Source: Nitrosospira sp. (GTDB lineage: Bacteria > Pseudomonadota > Gammaproteobacteria > Burkholderiales > Nitrosomonadaceae). Taken from it: 6,544 nucleotides of DNA. The position numbers and the translations under genes are program-made. The stretch lies in NCBI GenBank assembly GCA_030453055.1, contig JAKDLC010000117.1, positions 1 through 6,544 on the forward strand. The letters run 5' to 3'. The first letter of the stretch is position 1; each line of letters starts with the position of its first letter. A model generated the notes under the pieces. That model worked only from the letters and a program-made list of their open reading frames with translations, had not been told where the DNA came from and searched no databases. Of this stretch, positions 1 to 4,894 are shown piece by piece.

Positions 1-45
1 GTCGGCGGATTTTCGCAGGAAGTAATCATGCAACGCTTGCAGCAT
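1..45 (-). CDS. cas8c: Cas8c (Csd1-type) large Cascade subunit, N-terminal 15 codons only
   Basis: On the minus strand an ATG at 45-43 shares its A with the TGA stop of cas5 (TGATG overlap), which indicates translational coupling. The 15 visible residues read MLQALHDYFLRKSAD. Type I-C Cas8c/Csd1 proteins typically begin M(I)LQALxxYYxRL, so the start, spacing and gene order (cas3, cas5, cas8c) all agree. In this family Cas8c is the large subunit of the type I-C surveillance complex, which reads the PAM and helps recruit Cas3. The gene leaves the window at position 1, so nothing can be said about its integrity. The family call rests on a short N-terminus plus gene order. Confidence 0.82.
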   Translation of the reverse strand, partial: MLQALHDYFLRKSAD

Positions 46-776
46 CATCCCCGCACCTCGCCGCTATCCCATGCCGGAAGATGATCAACCTCCTTCCCTG
101 TAAGCTCACCGTTTCTTAGTCGTGCATTGAAAAAACGCGGTTGGGGGTGGTCGCCACTTTTGCCGTAATCCAGGTCATAGAGCATCCATCCCAGATCGCG
201 CGTTTCTGCTATCGCCGGCGATTGTATCGTCGCGGAATTCTCCACCAACCGGAAATTCGCCGCGAACTCTCGACAGCCAAGATAGGGCTGGTTGACGCAC
301 TGGCCTTTTCGCGCGCGACGCTCGAACATACTCATGAATTTCGGCGCGTTGTTATCCGGTAGCATTGCAAGCTCGTCCTCACCCTGATTCATTTTGCGTT
401 TGGACAAATAGGAATAATTTGATTTATGAAAATCGGAATCGCACAATTCGAAATGCGCGTGTATACGATACGCCACGTCGCGCAGAAACAATCCGGCACG
501 TTGTTGACGCACGCTCGGCTCGTCAGCAAAAATCCCGTCTTTGCCGATAATGGCAACCGCACCCACTTCATTACGGCGCACAGATATCCACTTAATCGGT
601 TTCAACACCTCGATTTTGGTAATGTGCCAATGGATTGCTGGTTTCCACAGTATTGACTCGAATACGGCTCGCGCGGCGGAGGGCGTCATCACATCGTAAG
701 AAACCCGCTCCACCTTCATTTCAGGACGGGTGAAGCAGGCAAAATCGCCGGTTACTTTCAAACAGTAGGTTTTCAT
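45..776 (-). CDS. cas5c: Type I-C Cas5 (Cas5d/Cas5c), crRNA-processing Cascade subunit
   Basis: The 243-residue product has the Cas5 N-terminal RAMP strand (residues 4-18, VTGDFACFTRP), the family segment FESILWKPAIHW (39-50), VLKPIKWISVRRNEVGAV (57-74) and the I-C block RRARKGQCVNQPYLGCREF (153-171). Type I-C lacks Cas6; Cas5 both cleaves the repeat hairpin and caps the 5' handle of crRNA in Cascade. Two points are odd. The position matching the catalytic Tyr of Bacillus halodurans Cas5d is Leu43, and the Lys-His pair appears as Lys146-Phe147 (PKF before MSMFERRARKGQ), preceded by an extra loop at about 112-142. From memory, Leu at the first position is common in proteobacterial members, so this does not show loss of activity. 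The start ATG (776-774) has only a weak GGA upstream. It overlaps cas8c by 1 nt and is separated from cas3 by the creTA-like module. Confidence 0.93.
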   Translation of the reverse strand: MKTYCLKVTGDFACFTRPEMKVERVSYDVMTPSAARAVFESILWKPAIHWHITKIEVLKPIKWISVRRNEVGAVAIIGKDGIFADEPSVRQQRAGLFLRDVAYRIHAHFELCDSDFHKSNYSYLSKRKMNQGEDELAMLPDNNAPKFMSMFERRARKGQCVNQPYLGCREFAANFRLVENSATIQSPAIAETRDLGWMLYDLDYGKSGDHPQPRFFNARLRNGELTGKEVDHLPAWDSGEVRG

Positions 777-815
777 GAAAATTCCATAACGATGAAGTGT
801 AAGGACACCTTCCGA

Positions 816-938
816 TTATTCTTTTCCCCAAAACCCCAGAATAACAATCAATACCAGAAACCAGATGCCCCAGAATCTCGGAGACGGAAGCTGTATCAAC
901 ATCAACCTAACCTCTCGCATTAATCCTCTCCAGTCCAT
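816..938 (-). CDS. Small 40-aa hydrophobic protein or mini-ORF, candidate CreT toxin
   Basis: The ORF starts at ATG 938-936, preceded by AGGGGAG five bases upstream, and ends at TAA 818-816. Residues 1-21 are short and basic (Arg4, 8, 11, 21). Residues 22-37 (FWGIWFLVLIVILGFW) form one hydrophobic segment ending in GKE, like many small membrane toxins. All four Arg codons are of the rare type (AGA, CGA, AGG, AGA), and AUA, UUA and two GGA also occur. Known CreT RNAs poison the cell by sequestering rare tRNAs through mini-ORF codons, so either a membrane or a tRNA-sequestering mode would fit. A second in-frame ATG at codon 7 has its own GAGAGGA upstream (34-aa form). A longer frame from 1016 would start inside the promoter and lacks a ribosome-binding site. 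It is co-oriented with cas3 and cas5, 39 bases upstream of cas5. The alternative is a leader peptide for cas5. The ORF is well supported; the toxin role is inference. Confidence 0.66.
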   Translation of the reverse strand: MDWRGLMREVRLMLIQLPSPRFWGIWFLVLIVILGFWGKE

Positions 939-943
939 ACTGT

Positions 944-950
944 CTCCCCT
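944..950 (-). promoter_or_regulatory. Shine-Dalgarno of the small ORF (decides the 938 start)
   Basis: Minus-strand AGGGGAG lies five bases before ATG 938-936. It is the strongest purine-rich site in the cas3-cas5 gap downstream of the mapped promoter, and it favours the 40-codon start over the 66-codon frame that would begin at 1016. Confidence 0.65.
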
Positions 951-986
951 AAGCAAACTCAACTTCGAGGATAGGATAGCATATAA

Positions 987-1016
987 ATAATACTTCACTA
1001 GATTTTGATTTAACAA
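987..1016 (-). promoter_or_regulatory. Sigma70-like promoter of the small ORF (candidate PcreT)
   Basis: Reading the minus strand, -35 is TTGTTA (1016-1011, 4/6 to consensus) and -10 is TATTAT (992-987, 5/6), separated by 18 bp. Transcription would begin near 980, giving a leader of about 40 nt before ATG 938. The spacer between the two boxes is the 15-nt sequence repeated downstream of the CRISPR-like repeat, plus its TTC PAM. An R-loop there would therefore block this promoter directly. The promoter could also feed cas5 and cas8c. Confidence 0.6.
994..1011 (+). promoter_or_regulatory. PAM (TTC) plus 15-nt seed protospacer, putative Cascade operator
   Basis: TTC at 994-996 is followed by ACTAGATTTTGATTT (997-1011), identical to the first 15 nt (1064-1078) after the CRISPR-like repeat. 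TTC 5' of the protospacer is the established type I-C PAM. Identity stops at position 16, and later positions match only sporadically, so the site fits seed-directed binding rather than full interference. It fills the space between the -10 and -35 boxes of the small-ORF promoter. Seen directly: the match, the PAM and the location. Inferred: the repression. Confidence 0.75.
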
Positions 1017-1025
1017 ACCTATAAA
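994..1025 (+). promoter_or_regulatory. Candidate promoter of the crRNA-like RNA (creA)
   Basis: TATAAA (1020-1025) is a 5/6 match to the -10 consensus and would place the transcription start at about 1032, the first base of the CRISPR-like repeat. The -35 is poor: TTCACT (994-999, 4/6) at 20-bp spacing is the best candidate. The promoter lies back to back with, and overlaps, the opposite promoter of the small ORF. Cascade bound at 994 and onward would cover it too, allowing self-limitation of creA. Confidence 0.4.
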
Positions 1026-1078
1026 CTTGTAGTGCGTTCTAATGAAAGAACGAGGATTGAAACACTAGATTTTGATTT
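996..1078. repeat. 16-bp direct repeat pair flanking the CRISPR-like repeat
   Basis: CACTAGATTTTGATTT occurs at 996-1011 and at 1063-1078, 67 bp apart. The leading C of the second copy is the last base of the CRISPR-like repeat; the remaining 15 bases are the spacer-like start. The bases before the copies differ (TT versus AA). The 67-bp period equals a typical type I-C repeat-plus-spacer unit, but 965-996 shows no repeat-like sequence, so this is not a second degenerate array unit. Confidence 0.85.
1032..1063 (+). CRISPR. Solitary type I-C-like CRISPR repeat (32 nt)
   Basis: The element starts GTGCGTTCT and ends GAGGATTGAAAC. It contains a perfect 6-bp stem CGTTCT/AGAACG (1035-1040 and 1047-1052 within a base or so) with a 6-nt loop. 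The stem is followed by exactly 11 nt, AGGATTGAAAC (1053-1063). Type I-C repeats are usually 32 nt, begin GT, and are cut by Cas5d at the 3' base of the stem to leave an 11-nt handle ending GGAUUGAAAC/U, so length, stem and handle all agree. No other copy of this repeat is present in the window, so it is not an ordinary array. It is the repeat part of a minimal, one-unit CRISPR-like RNA. Confidence 0.85.
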
Positions 1079-1094
1079 TTTATTTATCGACAAT

Positions 1095-1137
1095 GCGCCA
1101 CACTCAAAAAGTGTGGCGCTATTCGTTTAATTTTTTT
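1095..1137 (+). terminator. Hairpin plus T-tract ending the crRNA-like RNA
   Basis: GCGCCACACT (1095-1104) pairs perfectly with AGTGTGGCGC (1110-1119) across a 5-nt loop, CAAAA. Downstream on the plus strand comes TATTCGTTTAA and then seven T (1131-1137). The T-tract is about 11 nt from the stem, so termination may be imperfect. On the minus strand no T-run follows, so it does not suit the end of the cas3 transcript. It occupies the place where a second repeat would be in a normal CRISPR unit. Confidence 0.55.
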
Positions 1138-1154
1138 GAAAAACAAGATTTCAT
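1119..1154 (-). other. 11-codon mini-ORF with strong RBS right after cas3 (possible scar)
   Basis: The cas3 stop TAG (1166-1164) runs into AGAGGAGAACA and then ATG (1154-1152). The frame encodes MKSCFSKKLNE and stops at TAG 1121-1119, on the base of the creA hairpin. The ribosome-binding site is much better than that of cas5, whose own start reads ATGAAAACC and encodes MKTYCLK. A plausible reading is that this is the original cas3-cas5 junction, cut off from cas5 when the creTA-like module was inserted. A functional peptide is not claimed. Confidence 0.35.
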
Positions 1155-1163
1155 TGTTCTCCT

Positions 1164-3404
1164 CTAACCGCACAGTGAAGCCGGGTCTGGATTATCATCA
1201 TTGAGCAGTACGCCTAACTCGACATGGTAAAGCGCATCGGATGATAACGCGAACATTCCCTGCCATAATTCCCTTACGTCATGCCGATCCCGCATTTTCT
1301 CGAATTGGTATTGGGGCAAGCTCACGCTGTAGCGCTGGAGTTTACGCATCAGCCAGCGCTTCGGACCGTCCTTTTCAAGCCGTCCCAAAAGACCCGCGTA
1401 TTCTTCGCCATAGGGCACAAAAATTGGTTGGTAACCACTTTCATCAACCAGATTAAATTTTGCCGCCGCGCTACGAAACTGAACTTCGAATTCATCCCCA
1501 GCTTTGAGAAAATCGCCGATACGCTGTTCATCCAAATCAGCTTGCGCATAGAGCTTTTCGAAATAAGGTTGTAACAACGCTCTTGCCAGCGGATCGCCTT
1601 TATAATCAAAAAGCATGCTTATCGCGGCTTGTTCCGCCTTGAGAAGCAGACCGGCGGGGGCTGGTTTGGGCGGAACAAATACCCAAACCGTACCGCGCTC
1701 AAATCTGCCTTCCCGGTTGCATCGCCCGGCGGCTTGATGGATGGAATCCAGCCCCGCCATTGCGCGGTAGACTATCGGAAAATCAATGTCTACGCCCGCC
1801 TCCACCAACTGTGTGCTGATTACCCGCACCGGCTCGCCATCCTTTAACTTCTGTTTGATTTCGGCTATCACGTAAGAACGGTGCGCACCGCACATCAACG
1901 CAGAAAGGTGGACTGTTCCCTTCGGCATAAGCCGGTGCAGCTCGCGGCAATCGGCGCGGCTATTAACGATGCACAGCACCGACTCGTGCTGTTGTAATGC
2001 TTGTGCGATATCTTCCCACGTATTGGGTTGATGAAAATCATCCGGCAATCGAACAGTCACACGCTCCAAATCACAATACAGTGCATCGCGGTCCTGCATG
2101 ATTTCGCGTACGCCCTCCAATCCCTTGAAATGCCAGCCGAACCCGCTGCGGCTATTCAGCGCGGGTTGGGTGGCGGTCGAGAATACGAATGACACGCCGT
2201 AATACTTGGTTAACAAATTTATTGCGTTCAGGATAGGCTGTAAAAATTCTGGTGGAAGTAGTTGCGCTTCGTCCAGCACGACGACACTGTTGACAATATT
2301 GTGCAGCTTGCGGCAGCGGCTGGTTCGCGCCGCGAACAGCGATTCGAAAAATTGCACGTTGGTAGTAACGATAACAGGCGCATCCCAATTTTCCGTCGCC
2401 AAGCGGCTTTGCACGGTTTCTTCGTCCGGATCGAGGTTGCTGTGATGCGCTATCACTGCATCTCCGAGAATATCGCGGAAAATTTTTGCAGTCTGTTCGA
2501 TGATGCTGGTGTACGGGATTGCATAGATGATACGGCGCTTGCCGTGCTTAATCGCATGATCGAGCGCAAACGCCATGCTGGAAAGAGTCTTACCGCCACC
2601 GGTGGGAACCGTCAAAGAGAATAAGCCAGGATCATCGCTCGCCCTCGCGCGACATTGGCGCAGCACTTCGGCTCGCACCCTGTTTACCGATGTTTGCGCC
2701 GCACTCCCTGATTTTTTCGCCATATGCCGCTCAAACAAAACCCGCAAATTGGAGAGCTGTGGCAAACCGCTACGCTCGGTGGCCCTGTTCTCGTCCATGA
2801 ATCGCTCAGTATCGAGAAAATCCGCATCTGTCAGGCAGGAAAAAAGCATTCTCACCCACAGCGCGAAACCTTCCCGTCCGCCGGGTATTGAGCCCGCAGG
2901 CTTATTCTGGCGGAGAATATCCGGCGAAATGGGCTGGCTTAATGTCTCGGTAAGCAAATTGGCTTGGTGCGCCCGTATTGAAAGAGCCGCGCCAGCAGTT
3001 TCACTGGTATACCAATCCGGCAGACCTGCATGATGCCCGGCGATCAGATATGCAAGGATACGGCCATGTACACCGAATTCCGCTATCGCATGGATAGCGC
3101 CAGCCGTTGAATGATCAACGCGCCCTTTCGCGCCTTCCAGGTGCGCGTCGACAGCATAACCACTGGGGGGTTTTATATAGCGTTGAAATGCCTCACGGTA
3201 TTTTCCTAAGTCATGCCACAATCCGGCTAGCGCCGCCCACTCCGTGCCGCCAAATGGCTGAGCAAAATCCCTCGCTAAAAGAGACACCTCCCGCAGATGC
3301 TCTTCCAATGAATGTTCCCGCCAAACACCAGTGGCATCTTGCGTAACATGAGCAAGTATGCGTTGGCTTGTTGATGTCTCTTTCACTTTATTCTCATTCA
3401 TCAT
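1164..3404 (-). CDS. cas3: Type I-C Cas3 HD nuclease / DExH helicase
   Basis: Counting from ATG 3404 (746 residues), the N-terminal HD nuclease domain shows His36, His64-Asp65 (HDLGK), DHSTAG (97-102), GHH (123-125) and the TDAD region (192-195). The SF2 helicase follows: Walker A PTGGGKT (267-273), DEAQ (378-381), STAT (409-412), CIVNSR (about 478-483), STQLVEAGVDIDFP (about 530-543) and QAAGRCNREG (557-566). All core motifs are intact and the length is normal for I-C Cas3. Cas3 is recruited by Cascade to an R-loop and unwinds and degrades the target DNA in an ATP-dependent manner. An in-frame GTG at 3419 would add five residues, but it sits inside the Shine-Dalgarno (AGGAGGTGAT), so ATG 3404 or ATG 3401 is preferred. 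It is the first gene of the operon; cas5 follows after the 387-bp creTA-like gap instead of directly. Confidence 0.96.
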   Translation of the reverse strand: MMNENKVKETSTSQRILAHVTQDATGVWREHSLEEHLREVSLLARDFAQPFGGTEWAALAGLWHDLGKYREAFQRYIKPPSGYAVDAHLEGAKGRVDHSTAGAIHAIAEFGVHGRILAYLIAGHHAGLPDWYTSETAGAALSIRAHQANLLTETLSQPISPDILRQNKPAGSIPGGREGFALWVRMLFSCLTDADFLDTERFMDENRATERSGLPQLSNLRVLFERHMAKKSGSAAQTSVNRVRAEVLRQCRARASDDPGLFSLTVPTGGGKTLSSMAFALDHAIKHGKRRIIYAIPYTSIIEQTAKIFRDILGDAVIAHHSNLDPDEETVQSRLATENWDAPVIVTTNVQFFESLFAARTSRCRKLHNIVNSVVVLDEAQLLPPEFLQPILNAINLLTKYYGVSFVFSTATQPALNSRSGFGWHFKGLEGVREIMQDRDALYCDLERVTVRLPDDFHQPNTWEDIAQALQQHESVLCIVNSRADCRELHRLMPKGTVHLSALMCGAHRSYVIAEIKQKLKDGEPVRVISTQLVEAGVDIDFPIVYRAMAGLDSIHQAAGRCNREGRFERGTVWVFVPPKPAPAGLLLKAEQAAISMLFDYKGDPLARALLQPYFEKLYAQADLDEQRIGDFLKAGDEFEVQFRSAAAKFNLVDESGYQPIFVPYGEEYAGLLGRLEKDGPKRWLMRKLQRYSVSLPQYQFEKMRDRHDVRELWQGMFALSSDALYHVELGVLLNDDNPDPASLCG

Positions 3405-3414
3405 TGTTAACGCA

Positions 3415-3424
3415 ATCACCTCCT
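3415..3424 (-). promoter_or_regulatory. Near-perfect Shine-Dalgarno of cas3
   Basis: Minus-strand AGGAGGTGAT matches the 16S rRNA 3' end over ten bases. It ends 10 nt before ATG 3404 and covers the alternative GTG 3419-3417, which therefore cannot readily be the start. Confidence 0.65.
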
Positions 3425-3498
3425 CTCACTCACATACAGGACACCTGAATGTCTATTATTATCCTTTTCACATAGGCAGAAATTTTTGGATGCAATGA

Positions 3499-3528
3499 AT
3501 ACTATGTCTTACCGTCATCTTGTTACAA
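3499..3528 (-). promoter_or_regulatory. Weak candidate promoter for the cas operon
   Basis: Reading the minus strand, TTGTAA (3528-3523, 4/6) and TAGTAT (3504-3499, 4/6) are 18 bp apart, which would give a leader of about 90 nt before cas3. The layout resembles the small-ORF promoter (TTGTTA-18-TATTAT). A second -10-like GATAAT lies nearer the gene but has no matching -35. No copy of the creA seed is present here. Confidence 0.28.
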
Positions 3529-3626
3529 TTAGACTAAAGTACTACTTTTCGAGCTTGAAACAGTCCCTGCGTTGTTATTCCCGCGCCGACGCGTCGGACA
3601 TATGCAAAAATATTACCGCATTTGAC

Positions 3627-3658
3627 GATGGGTTACGCTACACTCCACCCATCCTACG
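3627..3658. repeat. GATGGGT...ACCCATC palindromic intergenic repeat
   Basis: GATGGGT (3627-3633) pairs with ACCCATC (3647-3653) around a 13-nt loop and is followed by CTACG. Near-identical GATGGGTTACGCT...ACCCATCCTACG elements are, from memory, scattered through intergenic DNA of many proteobacteria. Only one copy is in the window. Its function is unknown. Confidence 0.55.
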
Positions 3659-3682
3659 CGAATAGCATGGATAGTGGCGCTG

Positions 3683-3750
3683 TCCTGATTTTACTCAAAC
3701 TCCAGATTCTGGTTTTCCAGTTTCATCGATGCTATCTGCTAAAATCAGGA
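3683..3750. repeat. 11-bp perfect inverted repeat in the synthase upstream region
   Basis: TCCTGATTTTA (3683-3693) is the exact reverse complement of TAAAATCAGGA (3740-3750), with 46 bp between. The right arm's TCAGGA can also pair with TCCTGA at 3758-3763 (7-nt loop), so two exclusive hairpins are possible. There is no T-tract after either. It could be a small MITE-like remnant or a protein-binding site. Confidence 0.45.
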
Positions 3751-3785
3751 ACTTCTCTCCTGAAATAGCAACTCGAAGCAATATC

Positions 3786-3813
3786 TTGACCTTCAGGTTC
3801 GGCAGCATGTAAT
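3786..3813 (+). promoter_or_regulatory. Candidate sigma70 promoter for the squalene/phytoene synthase gene
   Basis: TTGACC (3786-3791, 5/6) and TGTAAT (3808-3813, 5/6) are separated by 16 bp. Transcription would start near 3820, only about 13 nt before the GTG start and leaving no room for a Shine-Dalgarno. This agrees with the absence of a visible one. Confidence 0.42.
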
Positions 3814-3832
3814 GTTCGCCCCTGTTGATTGA

Positions 3833-4894
3833 GTGGCTTCGGAATTTCCATCCTTGCGTACTGATCCTGCCACACACGAACTTCTTCACGGCATCCTCAA
3901 GCAGGTCTCCCGTTCGTTTTATCTCACGCTTAACGTGCTGCCGGCGGACATGCGCGACCAGATGGGGCTGTCGTACCTTTTTGCGCGTGCTGCCGACACC
4001 ATCGCCGATACAAATCTGATCGACCGCGAGCAGCGCCTGAAATATCTCAATCAGTTCCGTGCGCAGTTCCGGGCTGCCGAAATCGACTGGAGGGCCGTCC
4101 AGGAGATTCAAACCGCACTCATTCCCCACCAGAAAGACTCTGCGGAAGCCATTCTTCTTCAGCGGCTGGAAGACTGTTTGAAATTGTATGAAGCGTTGTC
4201 CGCCGGCGATCGGGAGCGGGTTCAGTGGTTAATGGGCGTGCTCCCCGACGGAATGGAAATGGACCTGACTACCTTTCCCGGCGAGTCGGTCGAATACCTC
4301 ACGGCATTGTCCACACTGGACGAATTGGACCAGTACACTTATTATGTTGCGGGTTGTGTCGGAGAGTTCTGGACCCGGATGGTTTGTGCGCACCGGCCGG
4401 CGATGGCCCGGTGGGACATCGCGAAAATGTCCGCCATCGGTGTGAGATTCGGCAAAGGGCTGCAACTTACCAACATCGTCAAGGATATCGCCCGCGATCT
4501 GCATAATGGCCGCTGCTATGTGCCGGAGTCGCTCTTGCGGGAAGCCGGATTGAAACCCGTCGATCTGCTGAATGAAGACAACCTGCTGCGATTCAGGCCG
4601 GCGTTGCATCGGCTCATCAAGCTCGCCATGGGACATCTGGACGAAGGCTGGAGGTATGCGATGGCGATTCCTCGTTCAGAGATTCGCCAACGATTGGCCT
4701 GCATGTGGCCAATTTTGCTTGCCGGCGAGACACTGAAACGGGTCGCAGTCTCCCCTGGCTTGCTCGATCCGGCCGTCAATGTCAAAGCGCCCCGCAGCGT
4801 TGTGTACCGCGTGATGGCCCTGACGATATTTTCCGGAGCCAGTGGATACGTGGGGACCGCTTACTGGAACTGTCTCAGTAAGCAGGTTGTCTGA
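3833..4894 (+). CDS. Squalene/phytoene synthase family protein (head-to-head prenyl transferase)
   Basis: The 353-residue product shows both Asp-rich substrate/Mg2+ motifs of the trans-prenyl head-to-head synthases: DTIAD (55-59) and DIARD (218-222, inside QLTNIVKDIARD). It also has SRSFYLTL (26-33), YYVAGCVGEFW (170-180) and GRCYVPESLL (226-235). Such enzymes condense two farnesyl or geranylgeranyl diphosphates to squalene or phytoene, feeding hopanoid/sterol or carotenoid synthesis. At 353 residues it is longer than typical bacterial HpnC, HpnD or CrtB (about 280). A hydrophobic stretch at 323-345 near the C-terminus recalls membrane-associated, eukaryote-like squalene synthases. The start is GTG 3833: an in-frame TGA ends directly before it and the first in-frame ATG is codon 40, inside the domain. 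There is no obvious Shine-Dalgarno. No other isoprenoid gene is adjacent, so squalene versus phytoene cannot be decided here. Confidence 0.9.
   Translation: MASEFPSLRTDPATHELLHGILKQVSRSFYLTLNVLPADMRDQMGLSYLFARAADTIADTNLIDREQRLKYLNQFRAQFRAAEIDWRAVQEIQTALIPHQKDSAEAILLQRLEDCLKLYEALSAGDRERVQWLMGVLPDGMEMDLTTFPGESVEYLTALSTLDELDQYTYYVAGCVGEFWTRMVCAHRPAMARWDIAKMSAIGVRFGKGLQLTNIVKDIARDLHNGRCYVPESLLREAGLKPVDLLNEDNLLRFRPALHRLIKLAMGHLDEGWRYAMAIPRSEIRQRLACMWPILLAGETLKRVAVSPGLLDPAVNVKAPRSVVYRVMALTIFSGASGYVGTAYWNCLSKQVV

Larger units (their letters stand above)
1032..1137 (+). ncRNA. creA: crRNA-like RNA, candidate CreA antitoxin (or CreR-type regulator)
   Basis: The proposed RNA consists of the repeat-like part (1032-1063), a spacer-like part beginning ACTAGATTTTGATTT (from 1064, about 31 nt up to the hairpin), and a GC-rich hairpin with downstream T-tract (1095-1137). 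After Cas5 cleavage it would carry an 11-nt handle and a guide whose first 15 nt match the site at 997-1011, next to a TTC PAM. In known CreTA modules such a guide, matching only in the seed, directs Cascade to repress the creT promoter without cleavage. CreR RNAs use the same logic on cas promoters. It is transcribed against the cas operon, so any cas3-to-cas5 read-through RNA is antisense to it. The 3' end is uncertain. Confidence is high for a CRISPR-derived guide element and lower for the antitoxin role. Confidence 0.72.
3425..3832. other. Divergent intergenic region between cas3 and the squalene synthase gene
   Basis: About 400 bp with no convincing gene. It contains the weak cas promoter candidate, a 12-bp perfect palindrome CCGACGCGTCGG (3586-3597), a GATGGGT/ACCCATC palindromic repeat, an 11-bp inverted repeat and a promoter candidate just before the synthase. 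A 56-codon plus-strand frame (3495-3665) crosses the palindromes and has no good ribosome-binding site, so it was not called. Confidence 0.6.

Noticed and set aside
965..996. Possible second array unit, because the direct repeat period is 67 bp
   Set aside because: The 32 bases at the expected repeat position show neither the stem nor the GGATTGAAAC tail; the duplication is guide and target, not two spacers.
816..1016. 66-codon version of the small ORF starting at 1016
   Set aside because: Its ATG lies within the -35 region of the ORF's own promoter and has no Shine-Dalgarno; the 938 start has a strong one.
3533..3563. Second degenerate CRISPR-like repeat upstream of cas3: AAAGT/ACTTT hairpin followed by TCGAGCTTGAAAC
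   Set aside because: Only the last seven bases (TTGAAAC) agree with the repeat at 1032-1063, the stem is short, and the following bases show no match next to a TTC PAM near the cas3 promoter.
3495..3665. Plus-strand 56-codon frame (MNTMSYRHL...), start faintly like an IS30 transposase N-terminus
   Set aside because: No convincing ribosome-binding site, crosses the GATGGGT palindromic repeat and the CCGACGCGTCGG palindrome, and the similarity stops after a few residues.
3695..4129. Minus-strand 144-codon frame opposite the synthase start
   Set aside because: It overlaps the clear prenyl-synthase coding region and its product shows no recognisable domain; a shadow frame.
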